The notes: generated from the sequence alone by a model not told the origin. 64,000 nucleotides of DNA from UBA12191 sp009937185 (GCA_938075155.1 CALJGL010000024.1:53316-117315), one strand, 5' to 3'; counted from the stretch's first letter, positions 36,497-45,659 are shown. Numbers and translations are program-made.

Positions 36497-37069
36497 TCAG
36501 GAAGTGTATGAAGCGGCTTTCGAGTCGTTTGTGACATTCATGTCATTTACGACTGAGGTAGCAATCCCACTTACGTTATTTCTGATGGCATTCGCATTGA
36601 CCCAAGCAACAGCAGTTGTGGCGCAAGCTGAAGATACAGTTTTGCAACTGTAGTAAGCACAGAGACCGATGAAGAGGGGGAAGAAAGCCGGAGCAAGGGC
36701 GTTCACAATGTTGGTGCTACCGGCACTGGTAAAGAAGGCCCCCGCGGTAAACACGACACATGAGATCACAAAACCGGTTGCAAGATTTGACCAAAAGGTT
36801 CCTGCTTCGGAGATGTTGTCTACGTTTCCTGAAAAGACCTGGAATCCATTTTTCCACATACTGGCAGTGCACACTGCGAAGCAGGTGACTAAAGCTGTGG
36901 CAACCATACCTGCGAAGACGTTGACGTCGAAGTTGGTTGTAATGGAGTAGTTCGTAGCAATTGTGCACAAGGCATAAAAGCCTAAAAGACCACTGACGAC
37001 GCGTGCCGTCGGAAAAATCACACTATTCACGTTTGTGGTCACATTCTGACCATTAGCAATGTTGTTCAT
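36497..37069 (-). CDS. Four-helix membrane protein of unknown function
   Basis: A 190-residue membrane protein with about four hydrophobic helices: VVSGLLGFYALCTIA, VFAGMVATALVTCFAVC, LATGFVISCVVFTAGAFF, and NALAPAFFPLFIGLCAYY. Both ends are rich in Asn, Thr and Val, as in MNNIANGQNVTTNVNSV and SGIATSVVNDMNVTN. I recognise no family. ATG 37069 has AAGGGA upstream; the frame extends to 37123 through a GC-rich stretch with repeated GGGCC/GGCCC that may form leader hairpins. It is probably a single-gene transcript. Confidence 0.6.
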   Translation of the reverse strand: MNNIANGQNVTTNVNSVIFPTARVVSGLLGFYALCTIATNYSITTNFDVNVFAGMVATALVTCFAVCTASMWKNGFQVFSGNVDNISEAGTFWSNLATGFVISCVVFTAGAFFTSAGSTNIVNALAPAFFPLFIGLCAYYSCKTVSSACATTAVAWVNANAIRNNVSGIATSVVNDMNVTNDSKAASYTS

Positions 37070-37227
37070 CTCAATCCCTTTCGGTTGGTGGCCCACGGGC
37101 CCTTCGTACGGGCCTTGGCCCACGGGGACGGTCCATCCGTGCCCAATGAGTTTGTCGGCAAAGAACGGGGGGAGACTGAAGTTTTAATTTTCAAATTCTT
37201 AAAAACGAGGTCTCTGGAAAGAGAACT

Positions 37228-38325
37228 CTATTGCTCTAAATGGTCATTTAGAGTGTTGATATGACGATTCACGTCCAGATGTTGGGTTGCGAATTTTCGT
37301 GCATTTTTGGCCATTATTCTTCGCCTTTGGGGATCATTCGACAATCGGAGGATCGCAGAGCTCAGATCTTCAGAGGATTCTGTCGGGAGGTGAAGTCCTG
37401 CGTCTGAGGGGATCAGTTCAGGAAGGAGTCCTCTTTTACTAGTGATGACTGGAACTCCAGAGGCTAATGCTTCTCTCGCTGCCCGGCAGGTTCCATCCGA
37501 ACCGGGAACCAGAAACACGAGCATATCAAATTGGCGTAATCTCTCCGGGTAGCTGGAAGGATCTATGTAACCAGGGAATCGAATACGCTCGCCTAAGCCA
37601 CTCGCTGCTGCGGGCTTTTCTGCCACCTCTTCCTTATGAGTACCTCGGCCTAAGATTTCGAGAACCAAGCGTGGATCGGTTTTGGCAGCCTTGGAGAATG
37701 CATCGATCAATTCGGGGAATCTTCGATGTCTTTGCATTCGAGCGACGACGCCCACCTTTATCACATCTGTTTCCGGCAACGGATCTTTTTCAGAGTCGGA
37801 AGGTCTGAATCGATCGATGTCCGTAGGAGGCGGCATTTCCATGGTTTGCTCTGCCGCGACCTTCCATTCGATCAATCGGTCTCTAGATTTGGAGGTGGGG
37901 GCGATCCAGAGATCTGTATTTCGCTGACAGAGTCTGCCGCGGAAATCATTGGGAGGATCCAGATCGTACTGACTTTTTACGAGTACTCCTGGCCTTGATC
38001 CTTTGGCGATACTCGCTACGAGATGATCACCTTTTAAATGACAGTGAATCACATGGGGAGAATCTTCTTTTAGCCATGATCTCAGTTTTCCAATGTCTCG
38101 AAGTGTATTTTTCCAGTGGAAATGCTTCGAGAGTCTAAGGCCTTGTCGAGTATCGAGTCCTCTCTCGATGGCTATATTGAGAACAGCATTGGTATCGCCA
38201 TCCGAAATCGTGCTGGGAATGAAAGTGACATCGTGACCGGCATCTTTTTGAGCAGCAGCAAGGAGAAGGGCAGGGTCTGCAGGACCGGTGAACTTATGAT
38301 TTGCGAAGAGATGGAAGATTTTCAA
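37228..38325 (-). CDS. Family 4 glycosyltransferase
   Basis: A 365-residue GT-B glycosyltransferase of family GT4. The N-terminal acceptor domain has KIFHLFANHKFTGPADP and VIHCHLKGDH. The C-terminal nucleotide-sugar domain has VGVVARMQRHRRFPELIDAF, IRFPGYI and the donor-binding EALASGVPVITSKRG. It likely acts in LPS core or surface glycan assembly. The start is TTG, overlapping the GT2 stop by four bases and preceded by AGGAGGAGAC. It is the last gene of the kinase-mqnA-GT2-GT4 operon. Confidence 0.85.
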   Translation of the reverse strand: MKIFHLFANHKFTGPADPALLLAAAQKDAGHDVTFIPSTISDGDTNAVLNIAIERGLDTRQGLRLSKHFHWKNTLRDIGKLRSWLKEDSPHVIHCHLKGDHLVASIAKGSRPGVLVKSQYDLDPPNDFRGRLCQRNTDLWIAPTSKSRDRLIEWKVAAEQTMEMPPPTDIDRFRPSDSEKDPLPETDVIKVGVVARMQRHRRFPELIDAFSKAAKTDPRLVLEILGRGTHKEEVAEKPAAASGLGERIRFPGYIDPSSYPERLRQFDMLVFLVPGSDGTCRAAREALASGVPVITSKRGLLPELIPSDAGLHLPTESSEDLSSAILRLSNDPQRRRIMAKNARKFATQHLDVNRHINTLNDHLEQ

Positions 38326-39185
38326 ATCTTGTCTCCTCCTTCGTCGCTACCCATTTCAACCTCTGGGGCTTTTCTAGGGGGACGCCACTCAGGACCTCTG
38401 TGATGACGAGGAAGTTCGTCGGGATCGATCCCTCTCGATCTCATTTGTCGTCGTTCCCAATAACAGGCGTACTTTAGGAAAACATAAAGCATTCCTATTC
38501 CGGCTAATACGAACCCGGCAAATCCATCTCGGAAACCTTGTCTCAATATGTACATCCTGAAGAACATCCAGGGTGCTCTGATCAGCATGCCGACAAGGGG
38601 GCTTCTCTCATTTCGAAGTTCCATCTCCCGCCCAGAAATTCCAGTGAAGAAATCCATGCCTTCGAGATGATGGTGCAGATTTCGGAAGGAGTAATGGAGG
38701 AGATCTCCACTCAGAGCAATGGTTGGACCTTTGATCTCAATTCTGTCATGTGGATTCACACCAGCCCAACGAGCTAATCTTCGATCAAAAACTCTAATCT
38801 TTCTGTCGGGGTACCAGCCCCCGTGTCGAATCCAGCGACCGAGATGCCAGGTCAGGCGTGGCATCGAGAACCCAGAAACTTTTGGAGTTTGAGCGAGTTG
38901 CTCCAGAAGTTGTTTTCTCAATTCATCGGTGACTCGTTCGTCTGCATCTAATGAAATGATCCATTCAGTGGGTGCAAAATCTATGGCTCTGTTCTTTTGT
39001 TCTACATGGCCAGGCCAGTCCGTTACAAAGACGCGGTCCGTATATTCTTTTGCGATCTCTACAGTTTTGTCGGTCGATCCGGAATCTAGGACAACGATGT
39101 TGGGAACCCACTTTAAGGATTCTAGGCAGGCACGAATGTTATTTTCTTCATTGAAGGTGATAATCGTCGCTGTGATATCGATCAT
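38322..39185 (-). CDS. Family 2 glycosyltransferase (WaaE-like)
   Basis: A 287-residue GT-A glycosyltransferase of family GT2, resembling LPS-core WaaE-type enzymes. Motifs are ITATIITFNEENNI, VVLDSGSTDKT, the metal-binding LDADERV, and a C-terminal hydrophobic helix (GFAGFVLAGIGMLYVFLKYA). ATG 39185 overlaps the mqnA stop by ATGA. It probably adds a sugar to the LPS core at the inner face of the membrane. Confidence 0.86.
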   Translation of the reverse strand: MIDITATIITFNEENNIRACLESLKWVPNIVVLDSGSTDKTVEIAKEYTDRVFVTDWPGHVEQKNRAIDFAPTEWIISLDADERVTDELRKQLLEQLAQTPKVSGFSMPRLTWHLGRWIRHGGWYPDRKIRVFDRRLARWAGVNPHDRIEIKGPTIALSGDLLHYSFRNLHHHLEGMDFFTGISGREMELRNERSPLVGMLIRAPWMFFRMYILRQGFRDGFAGFVLAGIGMLYVFLKYACYWERRQMRSRGIDPDELPRHHRGPEWRPPRKAPEVEMGSDEGGDKI

Positions 39186-39997
39186 GATGACTGCCCCTTC
39201 AACTCGAAAAACTTGGGAACCCATGATGTGTTCAGTGAGGAATCTAGCTGACAGCGAAGTTTGTGGAAATAAACCAGTGCCTCCAGTTGGGCGTCGCCGA
39301 GTTCATAGCGAATGTTGTATTCAAGGTAATGAAGAGCTTGCTCCACGTCGAGGACTCCAGAATGTTGGCGACAAAAGTGTTCGGCCCATTCACGACGTCG
39401 AGAAAGACCTCTGAGTGCAGAATTCTTGATCGAACTGATCACCCATTCGGGAAGATCTGAATTTGCCAGCCATACAGCGAAGACAAAAGGAAGGCCTGTT
39501 CGACTCTTCCACATCGAACCGAGGTCATATTGCTGGATATCATTTTTCGCATACATCAGAGCGGCATCGCCGATGAGAAGAACGGCATCTGCGGGTTTTG
39601 GCCCCTTCAATTTTGAAAGATCTGAGGGACCTTCCTCAATCTCTAGGGGTGGGAGTCCATCGAGGTGCCTAAGAACTGATAGCAGTGCCAGAGAAGAATT
39701 GCTCGCTCTGTCGACTGCGACCCGGCGAACCTTTTCCCAAGGTTGATCGCCGAAAAGCAAAATAGAACCGACGGCGCCATCGCACGAGATGCAATATCCG
39801 GGAATGATTCTGTATGAAGGTTTTAGACAAGCTTCAACTTGCGGGACAAGTGCGATGTCCAGGTCTCCCTTGCGTAATGAAGAAGCGAGTTCGCTCGGTA
39901 GTGATTCAATGATTTCCCAGCGGTTCTCGACCGCCCCGAGTTCTTTGCAAAGGGGGTCAGCGTTGAGAAAGTTAATAGAGCCGATTTTTGGAATCAT
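39182..39997 (-). CDS. mqnA: Chorismate dehydratase MqnA (futalosine menaquinone pathway)
   Basis: A 271-residue periplasmic-binding-protein-fold enzyme that dehydrates chorismate to 3-enolpyruvyl-benzoate, the first step of futalosine-dependent menaquinone synthesis. Typical motifs are KIGSINFLNADPL at the start, DIALVPQVEA, VDRASNSSLALLSVL, DAVLLIGDAALMY, and DLGSMWKSRTGLPFVFAVW. The ends overlap the kinase and GT2 genes by four bases each, so it is locked into an LPS-type operon. No other mqn gene is in the window. Confidence 0.88.
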   Translation of the reverse strand: MIPKIGSINFLNADPLCKELGAVENRWEIIESLPSELASSLRKGDLDIALVPQVEACLKPSYRIIPGYCISCDGAVGSILLFGDQPWEKVRRVAVDRASNSSLALLSVLRHLDGLPPLEIEEGPSDLSKLKGPKPADAVLLIGDAALMYAKNDIQQYDLGSMWKSRTGLPFVFAVWLANSDLPEWVISSIKNSALRGLSRRREWAEHFCRQHSGVLDVEQALHYLEYNIRYELGDAQLEALVYFHKLRCQLDSSLNTSWVPKFFELKGQSS

Positions 39998-40890
39998 CTG
40001 CAGCGCTCTTTCTCAGGAACCTTCGACATGCACTTAACTATCGCTTTCCTGAGTAAGGATTTGTTTCCACCTGTGGCGTGGTAGAGGAATCTAAAACGAT
40101 CTCCACTGGCGAGAGCTGTTCCTCCTTTAGAGAGAACTTTGGCATAGGAGCGACATAGGCGAGCGAGATTAGAAATACGATCCACTCCTGGACTCAAACC
40201 TCCTGGGTCGAGGTCGACAAGTAGTACCTTCGTAGGAGAATATGCTGATTTATTCACCAGGATGTTCATTAAATTCAGATCCCCGTGAAGGAAACCGAGT
40301 TCATGGAATGCATGAATCTGTCGAGCGATGGCAGTGACGCGATCCGATTCCATATGATCCCCGGAGGAATCCTCCAGAAGTTCCTGAACAGAGCAGACAC
40401 CCGGCTCTATTTGAATGAGCATTTCGACTCGGTATCCCAGGAATCCAGGAGTCAATGAGATGGCGTGGATATGAGAAGTTGGAATCTGATGTCGTCGAAG
40501 AAGATCTGAAGATTCAATTTCTCGTCGAAATCTTTTTGTTCCAAAATATGTGCGACGGTTAAAGAGAGAAAGCCAACCACCTCTCAAACATGATTTCCAC
40601 ATCACTTTTAGGTTTGGACCCATCTCGTAAACAGGATGATCTGTTCGTCCAGGAAGACTTGAATGCTGGCGAACTTTTGGGTGACCGTCTTGAAACCCTG
40701 TTTCAATGACCAAAGTTTCTGACTCCGGATAATACATCACAAGACGTTGTCCATGACGAGTTTGACGGAGTGGCCTAGGGGACACCCCGGTATCTTGGTT
40801 TGGAATGTCAGAAGAGTTATTTTCGGATTGAAAATTTTCAGGTTTGGGATGTTTAGATTGAAAATTTTCAGGGGTGGGATTTGCGTTCAC
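39994..40890 (-). CDS. LPS (Kdo/WaaP)-family kinase-like protein
   Basis: A protein-kinase-fold enzyme of the Kdo/WaaP LPS kinase type, with 298 residues from GTG 40890. The catalytic loop FLHGDLNLMNILV and the metal-binding VDLDPGG are clear, and the preceding segment RVEMLIQIEPG is the hinge. It probably phosphorylates an LPS core sugar at the inner membrane. The frame runs upstream into tRNA-Pro, but that part is just tRNA sequence read as protein. The N-terminal tail contains the repeat PENFQS twice, from a short DNA duplication. The gene starts 33 bases after the tRNA. Confidence 0.78.
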   Translation of the reverse strand: MNANPTPENFQSKHPKPENFQSENNSSDIPNQDTGVSPRPLRQTRHGQRLVMYYPESETLVIETGFQDGHPKVRQHSSLPGRTDHPVYEMGPNLKVMWKSCLRGGWLSLFNRRTYFGTKRFRREIESSDLLRRHQIPTSHIHAISLTPGFLGYRVEMLIQIEPGVCSVQELLEDSSGDHMESDRVTAIARQIHAFHELGFLHGDLNLMNILVNKSAYSPTKVLLVDLDPGGLSPGVDRISNLARLCRSYAKVLSKGGTALASGDRFRFLYHATGGNKSLLRKAIVKCMSKVPEKERCR

Positions 40891-40923
40891 GTGTTGACGC
40901 TCCACCAAGATAAATGAAATGAA

Positions 40924-41000
40924 TGGTCGGGCCGAGAGGATTCGAACCTCCGACCTCCACACCCCCAGCGTGGCGCACTACCAAACTGTGCTACGGCCCG
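40924..41000 (-). tRNA. tRNA-Pro (GGG)
   Basis: A complete cloverleaf on the minus strand. The acceptor CGGGCCG pairs with CGGCCCG, with discriminator A and encoded CCA. The D arm is GCAC/GTGC, the anticodon arm CCACG/TGTGG with loop CTGGGGG (anticodon GGG), and the T arm GGAGG/CCTCT with TTCGAAT. It lies immediately upstream of the LPS-kinase operon and may share its transcript. Confidence 0.95.
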
Positions 41001-41055
41001 ACTTACAATCAAACTTTTGGTTAGATTCCCGATGCTAGTCGGGAAGTTTCTCTCG

Positions 41056-41901
41056 TCAAGCCTTCGGAGCATTATCATCTGAATTCGTTGGGGTTGAATC
41101 GTCTTCAAGCCCTTTCACTGCCTCAGAGATGGCAGTCTTGGGAATTTCTCCCGGAGGGACTATGACCCCCCCTGAAATGGTGAATCTGAGCACTTCGTCG
41201 ACACTCAAGTCCAGAGGGATCGTCTCATCTTGAGGGATCATGATGGTGTATCCGGTGATGGGAGTCGGGCTGGAGGGGATGAATATGGAGACCATGGGGG
41301 TCTTCGTCAAATTTTGGATCGAACTGAATCCACCACTGGTGACAAATCCAAGTGACCAAATCCCTTTGCGGGGATATTCCAATGCAACAGCCGTATCGTA
41401 TTCAATCTTGTTTTTTTCCTCGAAGAAAAATTCTGTGACTTGTTTGGCATAAGGATAAATCACCTTTATGAAAGGGATTCTCCGGATGAGGCCTTCGATC
41501 AGTCTGAGTAGTTGACGTCCAAGAACTCCTCGGAAGATAATTCCTACAGCAAGAACTAGAACTATTGCCAGAACAAAACCAATCCAAGTGGGACTGATCT
41601 CTTCTACTCTTATCGAGAGCGGAACATCGTTTGCTCGCTCGGGCAAACCACTGCTGTCGATCTCTTCATCGAGCTGCCAGTCCTGTAGGTTTAATGCACC
41701 TTTCCAGAAATACTCTTGAGCAATCTGGGATGAAAAACCTTTGCGGATCATTTGGGTGATGGGCTGAGCGATTTTTTCGTCGAGGAAATTGTAAGCGATC
41801 GTAATGATGATAATGGTCAATACAGTAGGAAGCAGAGTCGCAAGCCCTGTAAGAAAGGCGCGCGTGAATCCTCCTCGTACTTTGTTTTTTTGTTTTGCCA
41901 A
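41056..41901 (-). CDS. DUF502 membrane protein
   Basis: A 281-residue DUF502 family membrane protein of unknown function. Two transmembrane regions are visible, FLTGLATLLPTVLTIIIIT near residue 15 and WIGFVLAIVLVLAVGII near 108. The family core RIPFIKVIYPYAKQV, GFVTSGG and VSIFIPSSPTPITGY follows, ending in an acidic tail. I chose TTG 41901 because GAGGAG lies six bases upstream and family members start just before the first helix. Longer starts back to 42021 would read through a 13-bp tandem repeat. Confidence 0.82.
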   Translation of the reverse strand: MAKQKNKVRGGFTRAFLTGLATLLPTVLTIIIITIAYNFLDEKIAQPITQMIRKGFSSQIAQEYFWKGALNLQDWQLDEEIDSSGLPERANDVPLSIRVEEISPTWIGFVLAIVLVLAVGIIFRGVLGRQLLRLIEGLIRRIPFIKVIYPYAKQVTEFFFEEKNKIEYDTAVALEYPRKGIWSLGFVTSGGFSSIQNLTKTPMVSIFIPSSPTPITGYTIMIPQDETIPLDLSVDEVLRFTISGGVIVPPGEIPKTAISEAVKGLEDDSTPTNSDDNAPKA

Positions 41902-41967
41902 GGCGATCTCCTCAAATCCTGAAGCCACTCTAACCTGCGAAAGTCCCATGAGGGAGGCGATCATTTC

Positions 41968-42006
41968 ATCGTGACCCCATATCGTGACCCCATATCGTGA
42001 TCCCAT
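41968..42006. repeat. 13-bp tandem repeat, three copies
   Basis: Three head-to-tail copies of ATCGTGACCCCAT (the third has one change) lie upstream of the DUF502 start, in presumed leader or promoter DNA. Confidence 0.85.
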
Positions 42007-42175
42007 TCCGATCAGGGGCATACCTCATGAATGGTGCTTCTGGCTCTATTCTGCTCAATCAGGGGCATGAGAACAAGTTTTACGGTCGTTATGGAGTTTC
42101 CTGATGATTTCTGTACTCTGAGTTCGTGTCACGGCCTTGAGTTGAACATTTCCTCGAGAAGATCAGGATAACGCG

Positions 42176-43174
42176 ATGAGCCAGGTAACCCTGTCAGGAT
42201 TAACTCCGACCAGTTCGGGAATACACCTCGGAAACTACTTCGGTGCCGTCAGGCAGTGGATCGACCTTCAAAAGGAGGGCGGGGCACACTATTTCATTGC
42301 TACGTATCATGCTCTGACGTCGGTGAAAGATCCTGAGGTTCTTGCAGGAAACATTTTTGGTGTGGCATGCGATTATCTAGCGTTGGGTCTGGATCCTGAA
42401 AAAGCGCTGATCTACCGGCAAGAGGATGTTCCTGAAGTCTGTGAACTGTCATGGATTTTATCGACACTGACACCGATGGGCCTTCTCGAGAGATGTCATG
42501 CCTATAAAGATAAGGTCGAAAAGGGAATTTCCGCTGATCACGGACTCTTCGCGTATCCGGTTCTTATGGCTGCAGATATTCTCATTGTGCGATCTCACAG
42601 GGTGCCCGTCGGGCAGGATCAGAAACAGCACGTTGAAGTGACGAGAGATATCGCCGGAAAATTTAATCAGCTCTATGGTGATGTTTTTCCTCTGCCAGAG
42701 CCATTTATCCTAGAAGGAAATGCGGCAAAGGTCCCAGGGATAGATGGTCAAAAAATGAGTAAGTCATACGGGAATGATCTCGGAATCTTTGAACCCGAGA
42801 AAAAACTTCGTAAGAGAGTCATGTCTATCATTACCGATTCTCAAGGTGTCGATGATCCCAAGGAGCCCGAGGGCAATACGATTGTTGATCTCTTCAAGCT
42901 CGTTGCGAGCGAAGAAAAGGTCGAAGAGATGGCTGAGAAGATGAGATCTTCGGGGATCGGATACGGTTACGGGCACGCCAAGCAGGAACTCTACGAGGCT
43001 ATTCTGGAGCATTTCGCAGATGCTCGCACAAGGAGGATCGAACTGGTCAATAACCCCGATAAAGTGGAAGAGATTCTCCACGAAGGTGCGAGAAAGATCC
43101 GACCCGTTGTCGAAGAGACGATGGAAGCGGTCCACAACGCACTCGGGATTCGGAGCCGATCAAGAAATGCCTGA
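42176..43174 (+). CDS. trpS: Tryptophanyl-tRNA synthetase
   Basis: A 332-residue class I aminoacyl-tRNA synthetase charging tRNA-Trp. The HIGH-like motif is SGIHLGNYFGA near residue 14 and the KMSKS motif is GQKMSKSYGN near 195. LMAADILIVRSHRVPVGQDQKQHVE is the typical TrpRS active-site block. The length is normal. A short AGGA precedes the ATG. It is a single gene, convergent with glyA without an obvious terminator between them. Confidence 0.95.
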   Translation: MSQVTLSGLTPTSSGIHLGNYFGAVRQWIDLQKEGGAHYFIATYHALTSVKDPEVLAGNIFGVACDYLALGLDPEKALIYRQEDVPEVCELSWILSTLTPMGLLERCHAYKDKVEKGISADHGLFAYPVLMAADILIVRSHRVPVGQDQKQHVEVTRDIAGKFNQLYGDVFPLPEPFILEGNAAKVPGIDGQKMSKSYGNDLGIFEPEKKLRKRVMSIITDSQGVDDPKEPEGNTIVDLFKLVASEEKVEEMAEKMRSSGIGYGYGHAKQELYEAILEHFADARTRRIELVNNPDKVEEILHEGARKIRPVVEETMEAVHNALGIRSRSRNA

Positions 43175-43243
43175 CAGGGTCAGTTCTTTCGCTGCCCTTG
43201 ATCGTGACGCTGAGAGATCCGATGGGTCATTCCAACTTTAGGA

Positions 43244-44479
43244 TCAGATTCTTGTCGGGAACTGCTCACACATTTCTCTGACTTCTGCCCTGATGGCTTC
43301 ATGTCGAGAATGGTTTTCAGGCTCTTTAAGAACCTCAACAATCCATTCTCCGATGCGGGTGATTTCTTTACTCCCCATACCTCTGCTCGTCACCGTCGGC
43401 GTTCCGATGCGGATCCCGCTGGGTCTCAGTGGGGGATTGGGGTCGTGGGGAATCATGTTCATATTGACTACAATTCCTGCAGCACCCAATGCTCTTTCGG
43501 CAATATCACCCGTGAGGTCTAGGGATCTTACGTCCGCAAGGATCATATGATTTTCGGTGCCACCTGCGACTAAGCGAAGTCCTCCTGCTGAAAGGATATC
43601 GCCTAATTTTTGAGCGTTACTGACGATCTCGCCGGCGTACTCTCTGAACTCGGAAGTCATCGCCTCACGAAAACAGACGGCGCGTGCCGCCACGAGGTGC
43701 ATCAGGGGCCCTCCCTGATCACCAGGGAAAACGCCCGAATCAATTTTCTTCGCCCATTTTTTACGACAGAGAATGAGTCCGCTTCGGGGGCCTCTGAGTG
43801 TTTTGTGGGTGGTTGTCGTGACAACATCTGCATAAGGGACTGGGCTCGGGTGAACACCAGCAGCCACGAGGCCGGCAATATGGGCCATATCGACCATTAA
43901 CTTTGCTCCGACTTCGTCGGCAACTTTTCGGAATCCTTCGAAATCAATAATTCGGGGATATGCGCTAGCTCCTGCGATGATCAATCGAGGTTCGACTTCC
44001 CGAGCGATCTTGAGGACTTCATCGAGGTCGATCATCTCCGATTCAGGATTCACCGGATAATGGGAGAAGTTGTAAACCTTGCCGGTAAGGCTGACCTTCG
44101 CTCCGTGTGAGAGGTGTCCACCGTGTGCGAGGTCCATTGCGAGAACCTTGTCTCCCGGTTTTAGCAATGCAGAGTATGCGGCGATATTTGCCTGAGTGCC
44201 GGAGTGAGGTTGAACATTGGCATGATCCGCACCAAAAAGTTCCTTGGCTCGATCACGTGCCAGATTTTCAGCTTCGTCGACAACTTCGCAGCCTCCGTAG
44301 TAACGACGACCGGGATAGCCCTCTGCGTACTTGTTTGTGAGAACCGATCCTTGGGCAGTGAGCACCGCCTCGCTGACGATGTTCTCACTGGCGATGAGGT
44401 TGATCTCTCGACGCTGGCGCTCTTCTTCACGAGTCACGATGGCAGCGATGTCTGGGTCTGAACTTTGGAGTGTTTCCAT
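43244..44479 (-). CDS. glyA: Serine hydroxymethyltransferase
   Basis: A 411-residue PLP enzyme interconverting serine and glycine with tetrahydrofolate, the main source of one-carbon units. Clear motifs are NLIASENIVSEAV, NKYAEGYPGRRYYGG, MVDMAHIAGLVAAG, and the PLP-lysine block TTTTHKTLRGPRSG. I use ATG 44479, with AGAGGA seven bases upstream; a longer start at 44530 would be encoded by the short tandem repeats. It lies downstream of prfB on the same strand, probably in one operon. Confidence 0.95.
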   Translation of the reverse strand: METLQSSDPDIAAIVTREEERQRREINLIASENIVSEAVLTAQGSVLTNKYAEGYPGRRYYGGCEVVDEAENLARDRAKELFGADHANVQPHSGTQANIAAYSALLKPGDKVLAMDLAHGGHLSHGAKVSLTGKVYNFSHYPVNPESEMIDLDEVLKIAREVEPRLIIAGASAYPRIIDFEGFRKVADEVGAKLMVDMAHIAGLVAAGVHPSPVPYADVVTTTTHKTLRGPRSGLILCRKKWAKKIDSGVFPGDQGGPLMHLVAARAVCFREAMTSEFREYAGEIVSNAQKLGDILSAGGLRLVAGGTENHMILADVRSLDLTGDIAERALGAAGIVVNMNMIPHDPNPPLRPSGIRIGTPTVTSRGMGSKEITRIGEWIVEVLKEPENHSRHEAIRAEVREMCEQFPTRI

Positions 44480-44500
44480 GACCAATTCCTCTCTCACTGG

Positions 44501-44557
44501 GATTCTGTTTTCACGGGATTCTGTTTTCACTGTGATTCTGTTTTCACTGTGATTCTG
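44501..44557. repeat. 16-17-bp tandem repeats at the prfB 3' end
   Basis: Three full copies and one partial copy of GATTCTGTTTTCAC are spaced 16-17 bases apart. They start inside the last codons of prfB and run toward the glyA ribosome-binding site. The pattern looks like repeated duplication of the prfB terminal codons and stop. Confidence 0.85.
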
Positions 44558-45659
44558 TCTCTTCTCGGTTCTGGTATCTCAACCAGTGCTCGATGAAGGG
44601 TTGTAGTTCTCCATCGAGGACGGCATCTACGTTGCTGGTTTCATGATCAGACCTGTGGTCCTTGATCATTTTGTAAGGATGCATGACATATGAGCGAATT
44701 TGGCTACCGAATGCAATCTCGCTTTTCGTGCCCTGTATGGCATCCATCTCTGCTCGGCGTTTTTCTTCCTGAACTTCAAGAATCCTGGCCTTGAGAACAC
44801 GAAGTGCCTGGGCTTTGTTTGCATGTTGGCTACGCTCATTTTGACACTGCACTACGATTCCCGTGGGCATGTGAGTGATCCTGACGGCAGAATCGGTCGT
44901 ATTGACATGCTGCCCTCCCGCTCCACTTGCCCGATAGGTATCAATCCTCAAATCCGCATCCACGATCTCGACACCTTCTGCCAGATCTGTTTCAGGAGTC
45001 ACTCGAACGGAACAAAATGCAGTTTGACGCCGTGCTTGTGCATCGAAGGGTGAGATTCTGACGATTCGGTGCACACCAGATTCTGAACGAAGATAGCCAT
45101 AAGAGTAATCACCCACAAAATGAATGGTGGAAGATTTCAAGCCTGCTTCTTCACCGGGCTGTTCATCGATGACTGAAGTCTTATAGCCTTGTTTTTCTCC
45201 CCAGCGAATAAACATCCTCTGAACCATCAACGTCCAGTCTGCGGCATCTGTACCGCCAGCACCGGATTGAATCTCAAGAAATGCGTTGGAATGATCATAT
45301 TTGCCGTTGAGTAGAGTCTTGAGTTCAAGGCTCTCAGCGCTGGCTAATAGATTTTGTGTTTCTAGGTCGGCTTCTGTGAGGGATTCTTCGTCCGATTCGG
45401 ATTCAGCGAGTTCAAGCAGTACCTGAACGTCTTCGACTCCTTGGGCGAGCTTTTCAATTGAATGAACTGCTGACTTCACAGATTTCATGGATTTGATGAC
45501 TTTTTCCGCAGACTCGCGGTCCTCCCAGAAATCCTGAGCGGACATCACCTTTTCCAGTTTCTGGAGGCGAACCTTTTGTTCATCAAATCGGGTGGCATGT
45601 CGAATTCTGTTGAGTAGTTCTTCGATGCTCTTCAGACGAGCCTTAGTGTCAGAACTCAA
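44544..45659 (-). CDS. prfB: Peptide chain release factor 2
   Basis: A 371-residue class I release factor recognising UAA and UGA. The stop-codon tripeptide SPF (RISPFDAQARR) and the peptidyl-hydrolysis motif GGQ (GAGGQHVN) identify RF2. The N-terminal segment corresponding to the usual frameshift region (family VLRGYL-DYDAKKERL, here RIRHATRFDEQKVRL) is continuous, so there is no programmed frameshift. The start is TTG 45659, with an in-frame stop four codons upstream and only a weak ribosome-binding site. A structured leader with terminator lies upstream. Confidence 0.94.
   Translation of the reverse strand: MSSDTKARLKSIEELLNRIRHATRFDEQKVRLQKLEKVMSAQDFWEDRESAEKVIKSMKSVKSAVHSIEKLAQGVEDVQVLLELAESESDEESLTEADLETQNLLASAESLELKTLLNGKYDHSNAFLEIQSGAGGTDAADWTLMVQRMFIRWGEKQGYKTSVIDEQPGEEAGLKSSTIHFVGDYSYGYLRSESGVHRIVRISPFDAQARRQTAFCSVRVTPETDLAEGVEIVDADLRIDTYRASGAGGQHVNTTDSAVRITHMPTGIVVQCQNERSQHANKAQALRVLKARILEVQEEKRRAEMDAIQGTKSEIAFGSQIRSYVMHPYKMIKDHRSDHETSNVDAVLDGELQPFIEHWLRYQNREETESQ

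Noticed and set aside
40891..40962. N-terminal extension of the LPS-kinase frame
   Set aside because: This part is tRNA-Pro sequence read as protein; a GTG after the tRNA with GGAG upstream is a better start.
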